Positions 1 to 5,769 of a stretch of 16,726 nucleotides of DNA are shown here, in pieces. The DNA is from Acidobacteriota bacterium (GTDB lineage: Bacteria > Acidobacteriota > Vicinamibacteria > Vicinamibacterales > Vicinamibacteraceae). Location of the stretch: NCBI GenBank assembly GCA_023418055.1, contig JAEZDP010000276.1, positions 1 through 16,726 on the forward strand. Reading direction: 5' to 3'. The stretch's first letter is position 1; every line of letters begins with the position of its first letter. The notes under the pieces were generated by a model. The model made no database searches, was not told the DNA's origin, and saw nothing but the letters and a program-made list of their open reading frames with translations. The translations under genes were made by a program, and so were the position numbers.

Positions 1-5
1 TCTCG

Positions 6-926
6 ATGCCCACCGACCCGGTCATCGACGTCGCGGCCATCGGCAAACGGTACGGCAAGGCCGTCGCGGTGCACGACGTGTCCTTCGACGTGCGGCAGGG
101 CGAGATCTTCGGCCTCATCGGGCCGAACGGCGCCGGCAAGACCACCACACTCGAGTGCGTCGAAGGGTTGCGGACACCCGATTCCGGACGGGTGTCGGTG
201 CTGGGGCTCGACCCCATCCGCGACGCCTACCGCCTGCAGGAGCGCATCGGCGTGCAGCTTCAGGAGGCGGACCTGCAGAAGCGCATCACGGTGGCTGAAG
301 CCGTGTCGCTCTGGGCCTCGCTGTACCGTGCGCCGGTCGATGGCCGTCAGCTGCTCGAGCAGCTCGGGCTCGCGGACAAGCGCCACGCGTGGTTCATGAC
401 CTTGTCGGGCGGGCAGAAGCAGCGGCTGTTCATTGCGCTCGCCCTCATCAACGATCCCGAGGTCGTCTTCCTGGACGAGTTGACGACGGGGCTCGATCCG
501 CAGGCACGACGTGCCATCTGGGACCTGGTGCGGGGCATCCGCACGCGGGGCAAGACCGTGCTGCTGACCACACACCTGATGGAGGAGGCCGAGCGCCTGT
601 GCGATCGGGTGGCCATCATCGACCATGGCCGGGTGGTCGACATCGGAGCCCCGGCCGCGCTCGTGGAACGTCACTGCCCCACGCGCGCCGTTCACATCAC
701 CACCATCGACCCCATGGCCGACGAGCGGTTCGGCCAGTTGCCCGGTGTGACCTCGGTCACCCGTGAGGGCGCGACGTGTGTCGTGCGCGGGGGCGGCCCT
801 GACCTGGTGATGCACGTCATCGGGTGCGTGGCGGAGCACCGCATGGTGGTCACCGATCTGCGCACCGAAGTGCCGACGCTCGAGGACGTGTTCCTCGATC
901 TCACCGGACACTCGATTCGTCAGTAG
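6..926 (+). CDS. ABC transporter ATP-binding protein (ABC-2 exporter type)
   Basis: This is the nucleotide-binding subunit of an ABC exporter; it hydrolyses ATP at the inner face of the membrane to drive the permease encoded next to it. In the 306-residue product, Walker A (GPNGAGKTT) lies at residues 39-47, a glutamine-rich Q-loop region (GVQLQE) at 82-87, the signature LSGGQKQR at 133-140, Walker B VVFLDE at 153-158 with catalytic Glu158, and the H-loop His190 in TTHLMEEAE. The extended C-terminal part ending LEDVFLDLTG is typical of DrrA/CcmA-like ATPases that partner ABC-2 permeases. One oddity is LDELTTGLDP at 157-166, where nearly all relatives have Pro in place of Leu159. The start is near the window edge, so an upstream start cannot be excluded. 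The permease gene begins 10 bases downstream, indicating an operon. The substrate cannot be read from sequence; drug, lipid or polysaccharide export are all possible. Confidence 0.95.
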   Translation: MPTDPVIDVAAIGKRYGKAVAVHDVSFDVRQGEIFGLIGPNGAGKTTTLECVEGLRTPDSGRVSVLGLDPIRDAYRLQERIGVQLQEADLQKRITVAEAVSLWASLYRAPVDGRQLLEQLGLADKRHAWFMTLSGGQKQRLFIALALINDPEVVFLDELTTGLDPQARRAIWDLVRGIRTRGKTVLLTTHLMEEAERLCDRVAIIDHGRVVDIGAPAALVERHCPTRAVHITTIDPMADERFGQLPGVTSVTREGATCVVRGGGPDLVMHVIGCVAEHRMVVTDLRTEVPTLEDVFLDLTGHSIRQ

Positions 927-936
927 AGGCATACGC

Positions 937-1686
937 ATGTTGAGAGGCCTGGCCCAACTCACCTGGCTCGAGCTGAAGATCTTCATGCGCGAGCCCATGG
1001 GCGTCGTCGGGACGCTCGTGGTGCCCGTGGTGTTCTACGTGGTGCTCGCGCGCACGTTTGCGGGGCGTGTCCGGGCGACAGACGCGGGGCCGGCGCGCGC
1101 GGTGACGGTGGACCTGCCGATTCTCGCGGTGCTGCTCATCGCGCTGAGCGCGGTGTTGTCGCTCGTGACCATCATCGCGATCTACCGGGAGGGCGGCATC
1201 CTGAAGCGGCTTCGGGCCACGCCGCTGCGGCCCTGGACGATTCTCGGCGCGCATGTGCTCGTGAAGCTGCTGCTGATGGCGGTGACGGTGGCGGCGACGG
1301 TGGCCTTCGGTGGCCGCTATTACCCGGTGCCGGACGGCGTGCCGGTGGGCTCGTTCCTGGTGGCGCTGCTGCTGGCGACGGTGGCCATCCTGTCGCTCGG
1401 GTTCGTGATAGCGAGTCTGGTGCCGACGGCCCGGTTCGCGCAGCCGGTGGGGGCACTGATTCTCTACCCGATGCTGGGAGTGTCGGGGCTGGTGGTGCCG
1501 GTCGAGGCGCTGCCGCCGGCGCTCGGGCTGGTGGCGCGGGTGCTGCCGCTGACCCATGCGGTGAACCTGCTGCGGGGCATCTGGCACGGCGCCGGCTGGA
1601 TGGCGCACGCGGGCGATGTGGCGGCGCTGCTGCTGGTGCTTGGGGTGAGTCTGGCGGTGTCGTCGAGGTATTTCCGGTGGCAGTGA
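937..1686 (+). CDS. ABC-2 type transporter permease
   Basis: This is the membrane subunit of the ABC exporter whose ATPase lies 10 bases upstream. The 249-residue product has about six hydrophobic segments (roughly 22-42, 68-92, 112-133, 148-172, 178-200 and 234-246). It has a short cytoplasmic N-terminus with the family's REP motif near residues 18-20 and a basic loop RLRATPLRPW at 101-110, a common coupling region of ABC-2 permeases. The ATG is preceded by a GAGG ribosome binding site about 9 bases away. Length and topology are normal for a half-transporter permease acting as a dimer, so this pair is probably a complete exporter. The TGA stop at 1684-1686 is only 4 bases from the first long palindromic element, which separates this gene from the convergent DoxX-like gene. 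Confidence 0.93.
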   Translation: MLRGLAQLTWLELKIFMREPMGVVGTLVVPVVFYVVLARTFAGRVRATDAGPARAVTVDLPILAVLLIALSAVLSLVTIIAIYREGGILKRLRATPLRPWTILGAHVLVKLLLMAVTVAATVAFGGRYYPVPDGVPVGSFLVALLLATVAILSLGFVIASLVPTARFAQPVGALILYPMLGVSGLVVPVEALPPALGLVARVLPLTHAVNLLRGIWHGAGWMAHAGDVAALLLVLGVSLAVSSRYFRWQ

Positions 1687-1690
1687 TCCG

Positions 1691-1800
1691 GGGGGTCAGG
1701 TCTTGAACCGCAGCATTTCGCACGCTCTGGCCCCGGCGGCGGGGCTCCGCCGGTCGGGGGCCAGTGCGTGCAAGACGCTGCGATTCAAGACCTGACCCCC
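1691..1800. repeat. REPIN-like long palindromic element 1
   Basis: This 110-base imperfect palindrome sits between the stop of the ABC permease and the 3' end of the DoxX-like gene. The outermost 17 bases (1691-1707 and 1784-1800) are perfectly complementary. Pairing continues inward to about 1734/1757 with only about four mismatches, giving a stem near 44 bp and a GC-rich loop around 1735-1756. The right arm supplies the last codons and TGA of the DoxX-like gene. The same family recurs as a full palindrome at 2266-2370 and as a single arm at 2873-2919. Two inverted REP-like units forming one hairpin is the organisation called a REPIN, normally mobilised by a RAYT (Y1-type) transposase encoded elsewhere; that assignment is inference. 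It may also end transcription from both convergent sides, although no T-tract follows. Confidence 0.85.
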
Positions 1801-2252
1801 TCGCCGATTGCTCGCCGGACACCCGCCCACCACAGCACGCCGATGAAGAGCGCCTGCAGCGGCACCCTGAGCGCGAGCGGGGTCGGCGGCTCGCCCCGGA
1901 GTGTCACCCCGGCGCGTGCTGCGTGCACGTTTGCCGGCAGCACGGCCAGCAGCAGGACGATCAGGCCCAGCGCGGCGGCGCGGCGGGTGCGCGGGACGAG
2001 CAGCCCGGCAGCGCCGGCGAGTTCGCACAACCCCGTGACGGTGACCATGAGTCCGGGAGACGGCACGCCCGGCGGCACCATGGCCACCAGGTCGGGACGC
2101 ATGCTGTTGAAATGTGCGGCGGCAGTCACACAGAACATCGCCGCCAGCCCCAGCCGCACGCAAGCGGGCCACGCGCGCAGCGGCCGCACGCCCAGCTGCC
2201 CGGCGAGGCGGGCGCCGAGTGCAACACTCACGAGCACGAGAAAGGGGACCAT
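1785..2252 (-). CDS. DoxX-like integral membrane protein
   Basis: This is a small membrane protein of about 155 residues with four to five hydrophobic segments (about 1-18, 30-48, 65-86, 91-108 and 128-144). The pattern AGAAGLLVPRTRRAAALGL at 79-97 followed by a helix ending LFIGVLWWA at 135-143 is typical of the DoxX/DoxD-like superfamily. Family members are linked to thiosulfate:quinone oxidoreduction or redox stress, but most, including this one, have no proven reaction. The chosen ATG at 2252 is the first Met before the hydrophobic N-terminus; no clear ribosome binding site precedes it. The start lies 13 bases from element 2. The last four residues (GVRS) and the stop are encoded by the right arm of element 1, so the native C-terminus was probably altered. 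A longer reading frame extends upstream only through repeat sequence. Confidence 0.75.
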   Translation of the reverse strand: MVPFLVLVSVALGARLAGQLGVRPLRAWPACVRLGLAAMFCVTAAAHFNSMRPDLVAMVPPGVPSPGLMVTVTGLCELAGAAGLLVPRTRRAAALGLIVLLLAVLPANVHAARAGVTLRGEPPTPLALRVPLQALFIGVLWWAGVRRAIGEGVRS

Positions 2253-2265
2253 GACGCATCGGCCC

Positions 2266-2370
2266 GGGGTCAGGTCGTGAACCCCGGCCGTCGGTACGGT
2301 CGGGGCCCGGGCGGCACCGCTGCCGCCGGGGCCAGACCGTGCAGGATGCTGGGGTTCACGACCTGACCCC
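2266..2370. repeat. REPIN-like long palindromic element 2
   Basis: This second full palindrome, 105 bases, fills almost the whole gap between the four-helix membrane protein gene and the DoxX-like gene. Its outer 20 bases, GGGGTCAGGTCGTGAACCCC at 2266-2285, are perfectly complementary to 2351-2370. The next arm segments are GC-rich and pair less regularly. Compared with element 1, the arm reads CAGGTCGTGAA instead of CAGGTCTTGAA, and the opposite arm carries the matching change, so the stem is preserved. On the minus strand the right arm reads GGG-GTC-AGG-TCG-TGA and forms the end of the 2356-2835 gene. Any promoter for the DoxX-like gene must lie in or beyond this element, so read-through across the hairpin or an element-borne promoter are the alternatives. 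Confidence 0.85.
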
Positions 2371-2835
2371 AAAGGCGCCTACGGACGCGCCAGACAAGCC
2401 CCCCGTCCGCACCAGCCGACGGGCATACACATACAACGCCACCGCGATGCCGAAGATCACGGCGCTGAACACCGCCCCACCCGCCCCCATGACCGCCACG
2501 CCATCGGTCAGCACGAAGTTGTAGACCGTCGTGACGACCATCGTGACCAGCGACACCCCGAACACGGGCGCCGCCAGCGGCTGGCGCAACAGCAGCAGCA
2601 CCGACCCGAGGACGCCGCCCCAGACGGCCAGGGCCCAGGTCGCCACGACCCACGAAGGGAACCCGTAGAAGTACGCCAGTTGCTCCGGCGTGAACTGCCC
2701 CATGTACGCCTCGTTGCGCGTCTGGGTCATCAGGTAGTCGAACGCGCCGATGCTGTTCCAGATCAACGAGAGCACACCGACCACCCAGAGGTGGCGCGGC
2801 GCCGAGCGAGTGGGGGTCGACCTCGAAGTGTCCAC
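2356..2835 (-). CDS. Four-helix membrane protein, function unknown
   Basis: The 159-residue product has four hydrophobic segments at about 15-37, 60-83, 89-110 and 114-138, a polar N-terminal tail, and a conserved-looking loop FDYLMTQTRNEAYMGQFTP at 32-50 between helices 1 and 2. Similar small proteins occur in proteobacterial genomes and are sometimes labelled sugar transporter, but I know of no experimental support. The start is a GTG at 2833-2835, chosen because a perfect AGGAGG (minus strand, 2845-2840) lies 4 bases upstream. The final codons GVRS plus stop lie inside the right arm of element 2. It shares orientation with the DoxX-like and VOC genes, but repeat elements separate all three, so a common transcript is uncertain. 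Confidence 0.8.
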   Translation of the reverse strand: MDTSRSTPTRSAPRHLWVVGVLSLIWNSIGAFDYLMTQTRNEAYMGQFTPEQLAYFYGFPSWVVATWALAVWGGVLGSVLLLLRQPLAAPVFGVSLVTMVVTTVYNFVLTDGVAVMGAGGAVFSAVIFGIAVALYVYARRLVRTGGLSGASVGAFGVRS

Positions 2836-2872
2836 GTGTCCTCCTGAGAAAGGATGAGGGAGGGAGGCGTGT

Positions 2873-2919
2873 GGCCGGGGCCAGTCCGTGCAGAACGCCG
2901 CGATTCAAGACCTGACCCC
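2873..2919. repeat. Solo half of the REPIN-like element (element 3)
   Basis: This stretch matches the right arm of element 1 over about 47 bases, including TTCAAGACCTGACCCC at 2904-2919, but no complementary left arm lies on its other side. It is therefore a singlet REP-like unit, either a decayed REPIN or an independent insertion. Like elements 1 and 2, its outer end lies in the 3' end of a minus-strand gene (the VOC-fold gene) and supplies its GVRS codons and TGA stop. The arm is the TCTTGA variant of element 1, not the TCGTGA variant of element 2. Confidence 0.8.
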
Positions 2920-3474
2920 GTCGCTGCCGCCGGCGCTGCGGCGGCCCTGCAGGAGCTCCGCAATCGCATCGGCCAGGTGCTCTTCGGTGATGTGGTGATC
3001 CCCGCGCGCCACGCGGAGACGATGCGCGTGCGCGAGCACCTCGGCATCGCGGAAACCCTCGGGTGTCTCGAACTTGTAGCAGGCCAGCTCCACCTTCAGG
3101 CCGTTGGGATCGGTCAGGTAGATCGAGTCCATGAACCCGCGGTCGCGCTGAAGGAAGTCGATGCCTCGCGCGCGCAGGCGCTCGGGCGCCATGAGAAACG
3201 TCGCGCGCGACACGTTGAAGGCCAGATGCTCGACACAGCCGACCTCTCGAGGCGCCGGACGCCCCGCATCCTGCCGCGACTCGTCGGTGAACACCGTGAG
3301 CAGCCGGCCATCACCCGGGTCGAAATAGAGGTGGTTCTCGTCAGCCTTGCCGAGGTTGGGCTGCTCGAAGAGGAAGGGCATGCCGAGCAGGCCCTGCCAG
3401 AAGTCGAGCGCGGTCTGCTTTGTCGACCCGACGATCGTGATGTGATGCAGGCCCTGCACCTGAATCGTCTTCAC
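2905..3474 (-). CDS. VOC-fold (glyoxalase/extradiol dioxygenase-like) protein
   Basis: This is a vicinal-oxygen-chelate fold protein of 189 residues, a metal-dependent enzyme family including glyoxalase I, extradiol dioxygenases and fosfomycin-resistance proteins. Two beta-alpha-beta-beta-beta modules are visible: LHHITIVG at 9-16 opens the first and VEHLAFNVS at 81-89 the second. Probable metal ligands are His10 or His11, His83 and Glu129 (in GLKVELACY). The phrase YLTDPNGLKVEL at 119-130 is a family hallmark. The arrangement most resembles ring-cleaving dioxygenase-type VOC proteins, but the substrate is unknown. The GTG start at 3474 has GAGGAG 6 bases upstream. The C-terminal tail after about residue 150 goes beyond the usual fold, and its last four residues and stop come from solo element 3. 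It is divergent from the J-domain-like gene. Confidence 0.85.
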   Translation of the reverse strand: MKTIQVQGLHHITIVGSTKQTALDFWQGLLGMPFLFEQPNLGKADENHLYFDPGDGRLLTVFTDESRQDAGRPAPREVGCVEHLAFNVSRATFLMAPERLRARGIDFLQRDRGFMDSIYLTDPNGLKVELACYKFETPEGFRDAEVLAHAHRLRVARGDHHITEEHLADAIAELLQGRRSAGGSDGVRS

Positions 3475-3545
3475 GGCCAGCTCCTCATCGCGCCCGCACG
3501 TCGAGCGCGTGACGTCCTCCGTCTCGGTGATCGTTCAGGGCCCAG

Positions 3546-3568
3546 AGTATAGCCTCCTCCGCTATCAT
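3546..3568. promoter_or_regulatory. Candidate divergent -10 boxes between VOC and J-domain-like genes
   Basis: The 102-base divergent gap holds TATCAT on the plus strand at 3563-3568 and TATACT on the minus strand (3551-3546), each matching TATAAT at five of six bases. The plus box ends 8 bases before the GTG of the 3577 gene, which would start the transcript at or next to the start codon. No convincing -35 hexamer is spaced correctly for either box, so this rests on the -10 resemblance and position alone. Confidence 0.4.
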
Positions 3569-3576
3569 TCCTGCCC

Positions 3577-4323
3577 GTGACCGTGCTCGTGGCCCGTGGC
3601 CAGCCCGACGAGGATCACCTCGACCAGCTCAGTGCCCGACTGGCGGCGCTCGAAGCGTCGCTGTCGGGCCGGCTCGCCGAGATGGACGCGGCCCGCGCCT
3701 CGCTCGAGGCCTTCAGGATTCGCTATCACCAGGAAGTGGGCCTGCTGCACGACCGGCTCGACGAGCTCGAACTGGCCATTGCCGAAGCGGAGCTCGGCGA
3801 GCTGGCCGCGAAGGTCGGCACCAGCTCCCGCGCGGAGCACCGCGCCTCCAGCGATCCGCACGCCACCCGCGAGCCGGCACCCCGCTACACCACAGACGGC
3901 GTCCGCAAGCTGTTTCGCGACGTCGCCAAGGCCATCCATCCGGACCTGGCCGGCGACGAGACGGCACGCACCCGACGGCACCGCCTGATGGTCGAGGCCA
4001 ACAGGGCTTATCTGCGGGGCGATGCCGAGCGGCTCCGCTGGATCCTCCAGACCTGGGAGAAGAGCCCCGAGACCGTGCCAGACACCGATCCTGCGGCCCT
4101 CCGCCTGCGGCTCATGCGCCGCATCGCCGAGATCGAGGAACACCTCGCGACGCTCGCCGACGAGTGGGCCGACCTGCAGGCTTCGCCGCTATGGCAGCTG
4201 AAGGTGATGGTCGATCAGGCGGCCGCGCGAGGGAAGGACATCGTGCAGGACATGGTCGGGCGATTGAAGCGCGACATCATGGCCGCCACCAACCGCCTCG
4301 ACGCGATGCGGCCGCCCTCCTAG
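3577..4323 (+). CDS. J-domain-like coiled-coil protein
   Basis: The 248-residue product has a long predicted coiled coil at about 14-75 (DQLSARLAALEASL onward), a charged linker, then a J-like segment at about 105-160 containing VRKLFRDVAKAIHPDLAGD with the HPD tripeptide at 121-123. A second helical, heptad-rich stretch follows at about 173-200. J domains stimulate the ATPase of Hsp70 (DnaK); here there is no Gly/Phe region, zinc finger or substrate-binding C-domain of true DnaJ, so this is at most a specialised J-protein. Similar coiled-coil/J-like proteins are usually unannotated. The GTG start at 3577 lacks any Shine-Dalgarno-like sequence and follows a candidate -10 box by 8 bases, so a leaderless mRNA is plausible. 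The stop overlaps that of the convergent rsmH gene. The partner protein is unknown. Confidence 0.8.
   Translation: MTVLVARGQPDEDHLDQLSARLAALEASLSGRLAEMDAARASLEAFRIRYHQEVGLLHDRLDELELAIAEAELGELAAKVGTSSRAEHRASSDPHATREPAPRYTTDGVRKLFRDVAKAIHPDLAGDETARTRRHRLMVEANRAYLRGDAERLRWILQTWEKSPETVPDTDPAALRLRLMRRIAEIEEHLATLADEWADLQASPLWQLKVMVDQAAARGKDIVQDMVGRLKRDIMAATNRLDAMRPPS
4320..4323. other. Shared CTAG stop of two convergent genes
   Basis: The palindrome CTAG at 4320-4323 gives TAG on both strands. The plus-strand J-domain-like gene stops at 4321-4323 and the minus-strand rsmH gene at 4322-4320, so the two stops overlap and there is no intergenic DNA for a conventional terminator. Confidence 0.9.
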
Positions 4324-5231
4324 CCACGCGCGCGTCCCTCGGCGCGTACCGCCCACCGGAGTTTCGCCGAGGACGAACGCCGGTTCGTGAAGGTCTCCTC
4401 CTTCGTCGAGCGCACCACACGGTCAGCCACCATCGCATACGTGCCGTTGCGACGACCGGTGCGAAAGGCCTGCTTGACGCGGCGGTCCTCCCCCGAGTGG
4501 AACGTGAGGACAACGACGCGCCCGCCTGGTGCGAGACACCGTGGCAGCGCCTCCAGGAAGCGTTCGAGGGCACCGAACTCGTCGTTGACCGCGATGCGCA
4601 GGGCCTGAAAGGTCCGTCGGACCGAACGCTTCAGGTCAGCCTTGGACAGGTCGGGACGCGCCTGCGCGAGCCCGGTGCGCACGACTCGCTCGAGCGCATG
4701 CGTGGTCGTCACCGGCTGCCGCATCACGAGTGACGCGATGGTCTCCGCATGGGGTTCATCGGCGTGCGCGGTGAGCAACTCGGACAGCTGCGTCTCGTCG
4801 AGCGCCTCGAGGAGCCTCGACGCGGGCCGTCCCGCCGACGGGTCGAGCCGGAGATCCAGGGGCCCGGGAAGTTTGTAGCTGAAGCCGCGCGCCGCGACGT
4901 CGTGCTGCATCGCCGAGACGCCCAGATCGGCCAGCACGATGTCGGCCCCAGCGACCCCCGCCTCGGCGAACACGGCCTCGAGATCGGCGAAGTTGCGACG
5001 ATGGGCGGCGAACACGTCGCGCCCGAACCCGCTCGCCCGCATCCTGGCCTCGGTCTGCGGCAGTTCGAGCGGGTCGACGTCGAGGCCAATCAGCCGCCCG
5101 CCCGGCAGGATGCGCTCGAGCAGCGCCATCGCGTGCCCGCCGGCGCCGAGCGTGCAGTCCACGGCCACGTCGCCAGGCGTCGGCCGAAGCCAGTGCAGCA
5201 CCTCGCGCAGCATGATCGGCCGATGGGTCAC
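4320..5231 (-). CDS. rsmH: 16S rRNA (cytosine1402-N4)-methyltransferase RsmH
   Basis: RsmH uses S-adenosylmethionine to methylate N4 of C1402 in the ribosomal P site of 16S rRNA, tuning start-codon selection and decoding fidelity. With the GTG start at 5231 the product has 303 residues, a normal length. It begins THRPIMLREVL, then has the SAM-binding loop DCTLGAGGH at 25-33, LIGLDVDP, the central helical domain with RTFQALRIAVNDEF, and the late motif VVLTFHSGEDRRVKQAF. The C-terminal motif is NRRSSSAKLRWAVRAEGRA, where most relatives have NPRSRSAKLR. A longer reading to 5264 would add 11 residues encoded by the heptamer repeat, so it was not chosen; GAGG lies about 10 bases before the GTG. 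Unusually, mraZ, ftsL and other division-cluster genes are absent around it. Convergent with the J-domain-like gene. Confidence 0.93.
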   Translation of the reverse strand: MTHRPIMLREVLHWLRPTPGDVAVDCTLGAGGHAMALLERILPGGRLIGLDVDPLELPQTEARMRASGFGRDVFAAHRRNFADLEAVFAEAGVAGADIVLADLGVSAMQHDVAARGFSYKLPGPLDLRLDPSAGRPASRLLEALDETQLSELLTAHADEPHAETIASLVMRQPVTTTHALERVVRTGLAQARPDLSKADLKRSVRRTFQALRIAVNDEFGALERFLEALPRCLAPGGRVVVLTFHSGEDRRVKQAFRTGRRNGTYAMVADRVVRSTKEETFTNRRSSSAKLRWAVRAEGRARG

Positions 5232-5236
5232 GACGC

Positions 5237-5292
5237 ACGCCTCACGCCTTACGCCATACGCCATACGCCTTACGCCTTACGGCTTACGCGTC
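5237..5292. repeat. Heptamer tandem repeat (ACGCCWT, eight units)
   Basis: Eight contiguous 7-base units occur: ACGCCTC, ACGCCTT, ACGCCAT, ACGCCAT, ACGCCTT, ACGCCTT, ACGGCTT and ACGCGTC. The inner units are nearly exact and the outer ones decayed. The array lies between the rsmH start (5231) and the end of the DUF1810 gene, and supplies the latter's last codons and TAA. Because seven is not a multiple of three, a change in unit number would alter the DUF1810 C-terminus and the spacing upstream of rsmH. It could be a slippage-prone locus or a mobile tandem-repeat family. Confidence 0.85.
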
Positions 5293-5769
5293 TCGCCCGG
5301 TGCCCGGCGACGCGAGCAGGCGCAACGTCTGCGCATCGCCCACGCCGTCGAAGTACCTGGCCAGGACCTGGCTGAACACGGGGTCGCCGGTGGCTTCACG
5401 AAACAGCGTCAGGGACGACCGCAGCTTGAGATCGTCAGGCGATCCGAACACGTCGTGGGCCGTACGTCCCTGCAGGTGGAGCAGCGCCTCGGCGCTCTCG
5501 CGCAGACGAGCGCCGAGCACGGGATGCGCGACGTACGCACGCGCCTCGTCGAGCGAGCGGATGGCGTACCGCTGCGCCATGGCCGACGACCCCAGGCCCG
5601 CCACCTGCGGGAACACGAACCACATCCAGTGGGACTCTTTGGCGCCCCGGCGCAGTTCCTCGAGCGCGGCCGGATACGCACGGGCCTGAGCCGTCAGGAA
5701 TCGCTCGAGGTCGTAGGGGTCGTCGTTCGGGGCACCGGCGCCAGCCCCCTGCGTCCCATCGCCGTACAT
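5284..5769 (-). CDS. DUF1810 family protein
   Basis: The 161-residue product matches the DUF1810 (calpastatin-like) family. It has DPYDLERFLTAQ near residue 17, the hallmark SHWMWFVFPQVAGLGSS at about 47-63, YAIRSLDEARAYVAHPVLG, and the C-terminal LTLFREATG...FSQVLARYFDG. These are small soluble bacterial proteins of unknown biochemical function; the conserved Trp/Phe/Pro core suggests a compact helical fold. The ATG at 5769 is the only start ahead of the domain and has no clear ribosome binding site. The start region overlaps the end of the upstream membrane protein gene by 76 bases in another frame, so translation is probably coupled. The stop TAA lies within the heptamer repeat. The longer open frame upstream to 6399 is not credible as protein because it is arginine-rich and overlaps the membrane gene. 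Confidence 0.88.
   Translation of the reverse strand: MYGDGTQGAGAGAPNDDPYDLERFLTAQARAYPAALEELRRGAKESHWMWFVFPQVAGLGSSAMAQRYAIRSLDEARAYVAHPVLGARLRESAEALLHLQGRTAHDVFGSPDDLKLRSSLTLFREATGDPVFSQVLARYFDGVGDAQTLRLLASPGTGRDA

Noticed and set aside
1764..2366. Plus-strand open frames across the DoxX-like gene and palindromes
   Set aside because: They run through both repeat elements, have shadow-like composition, and oppose a credible membrane protein.
1691..2919. Complete insertion sequence or riboswitch
   Set aside because: No transposase lies between the palindromes, and the elements sit at gene ends instead of in 5' leaders with a recognised aptamer.
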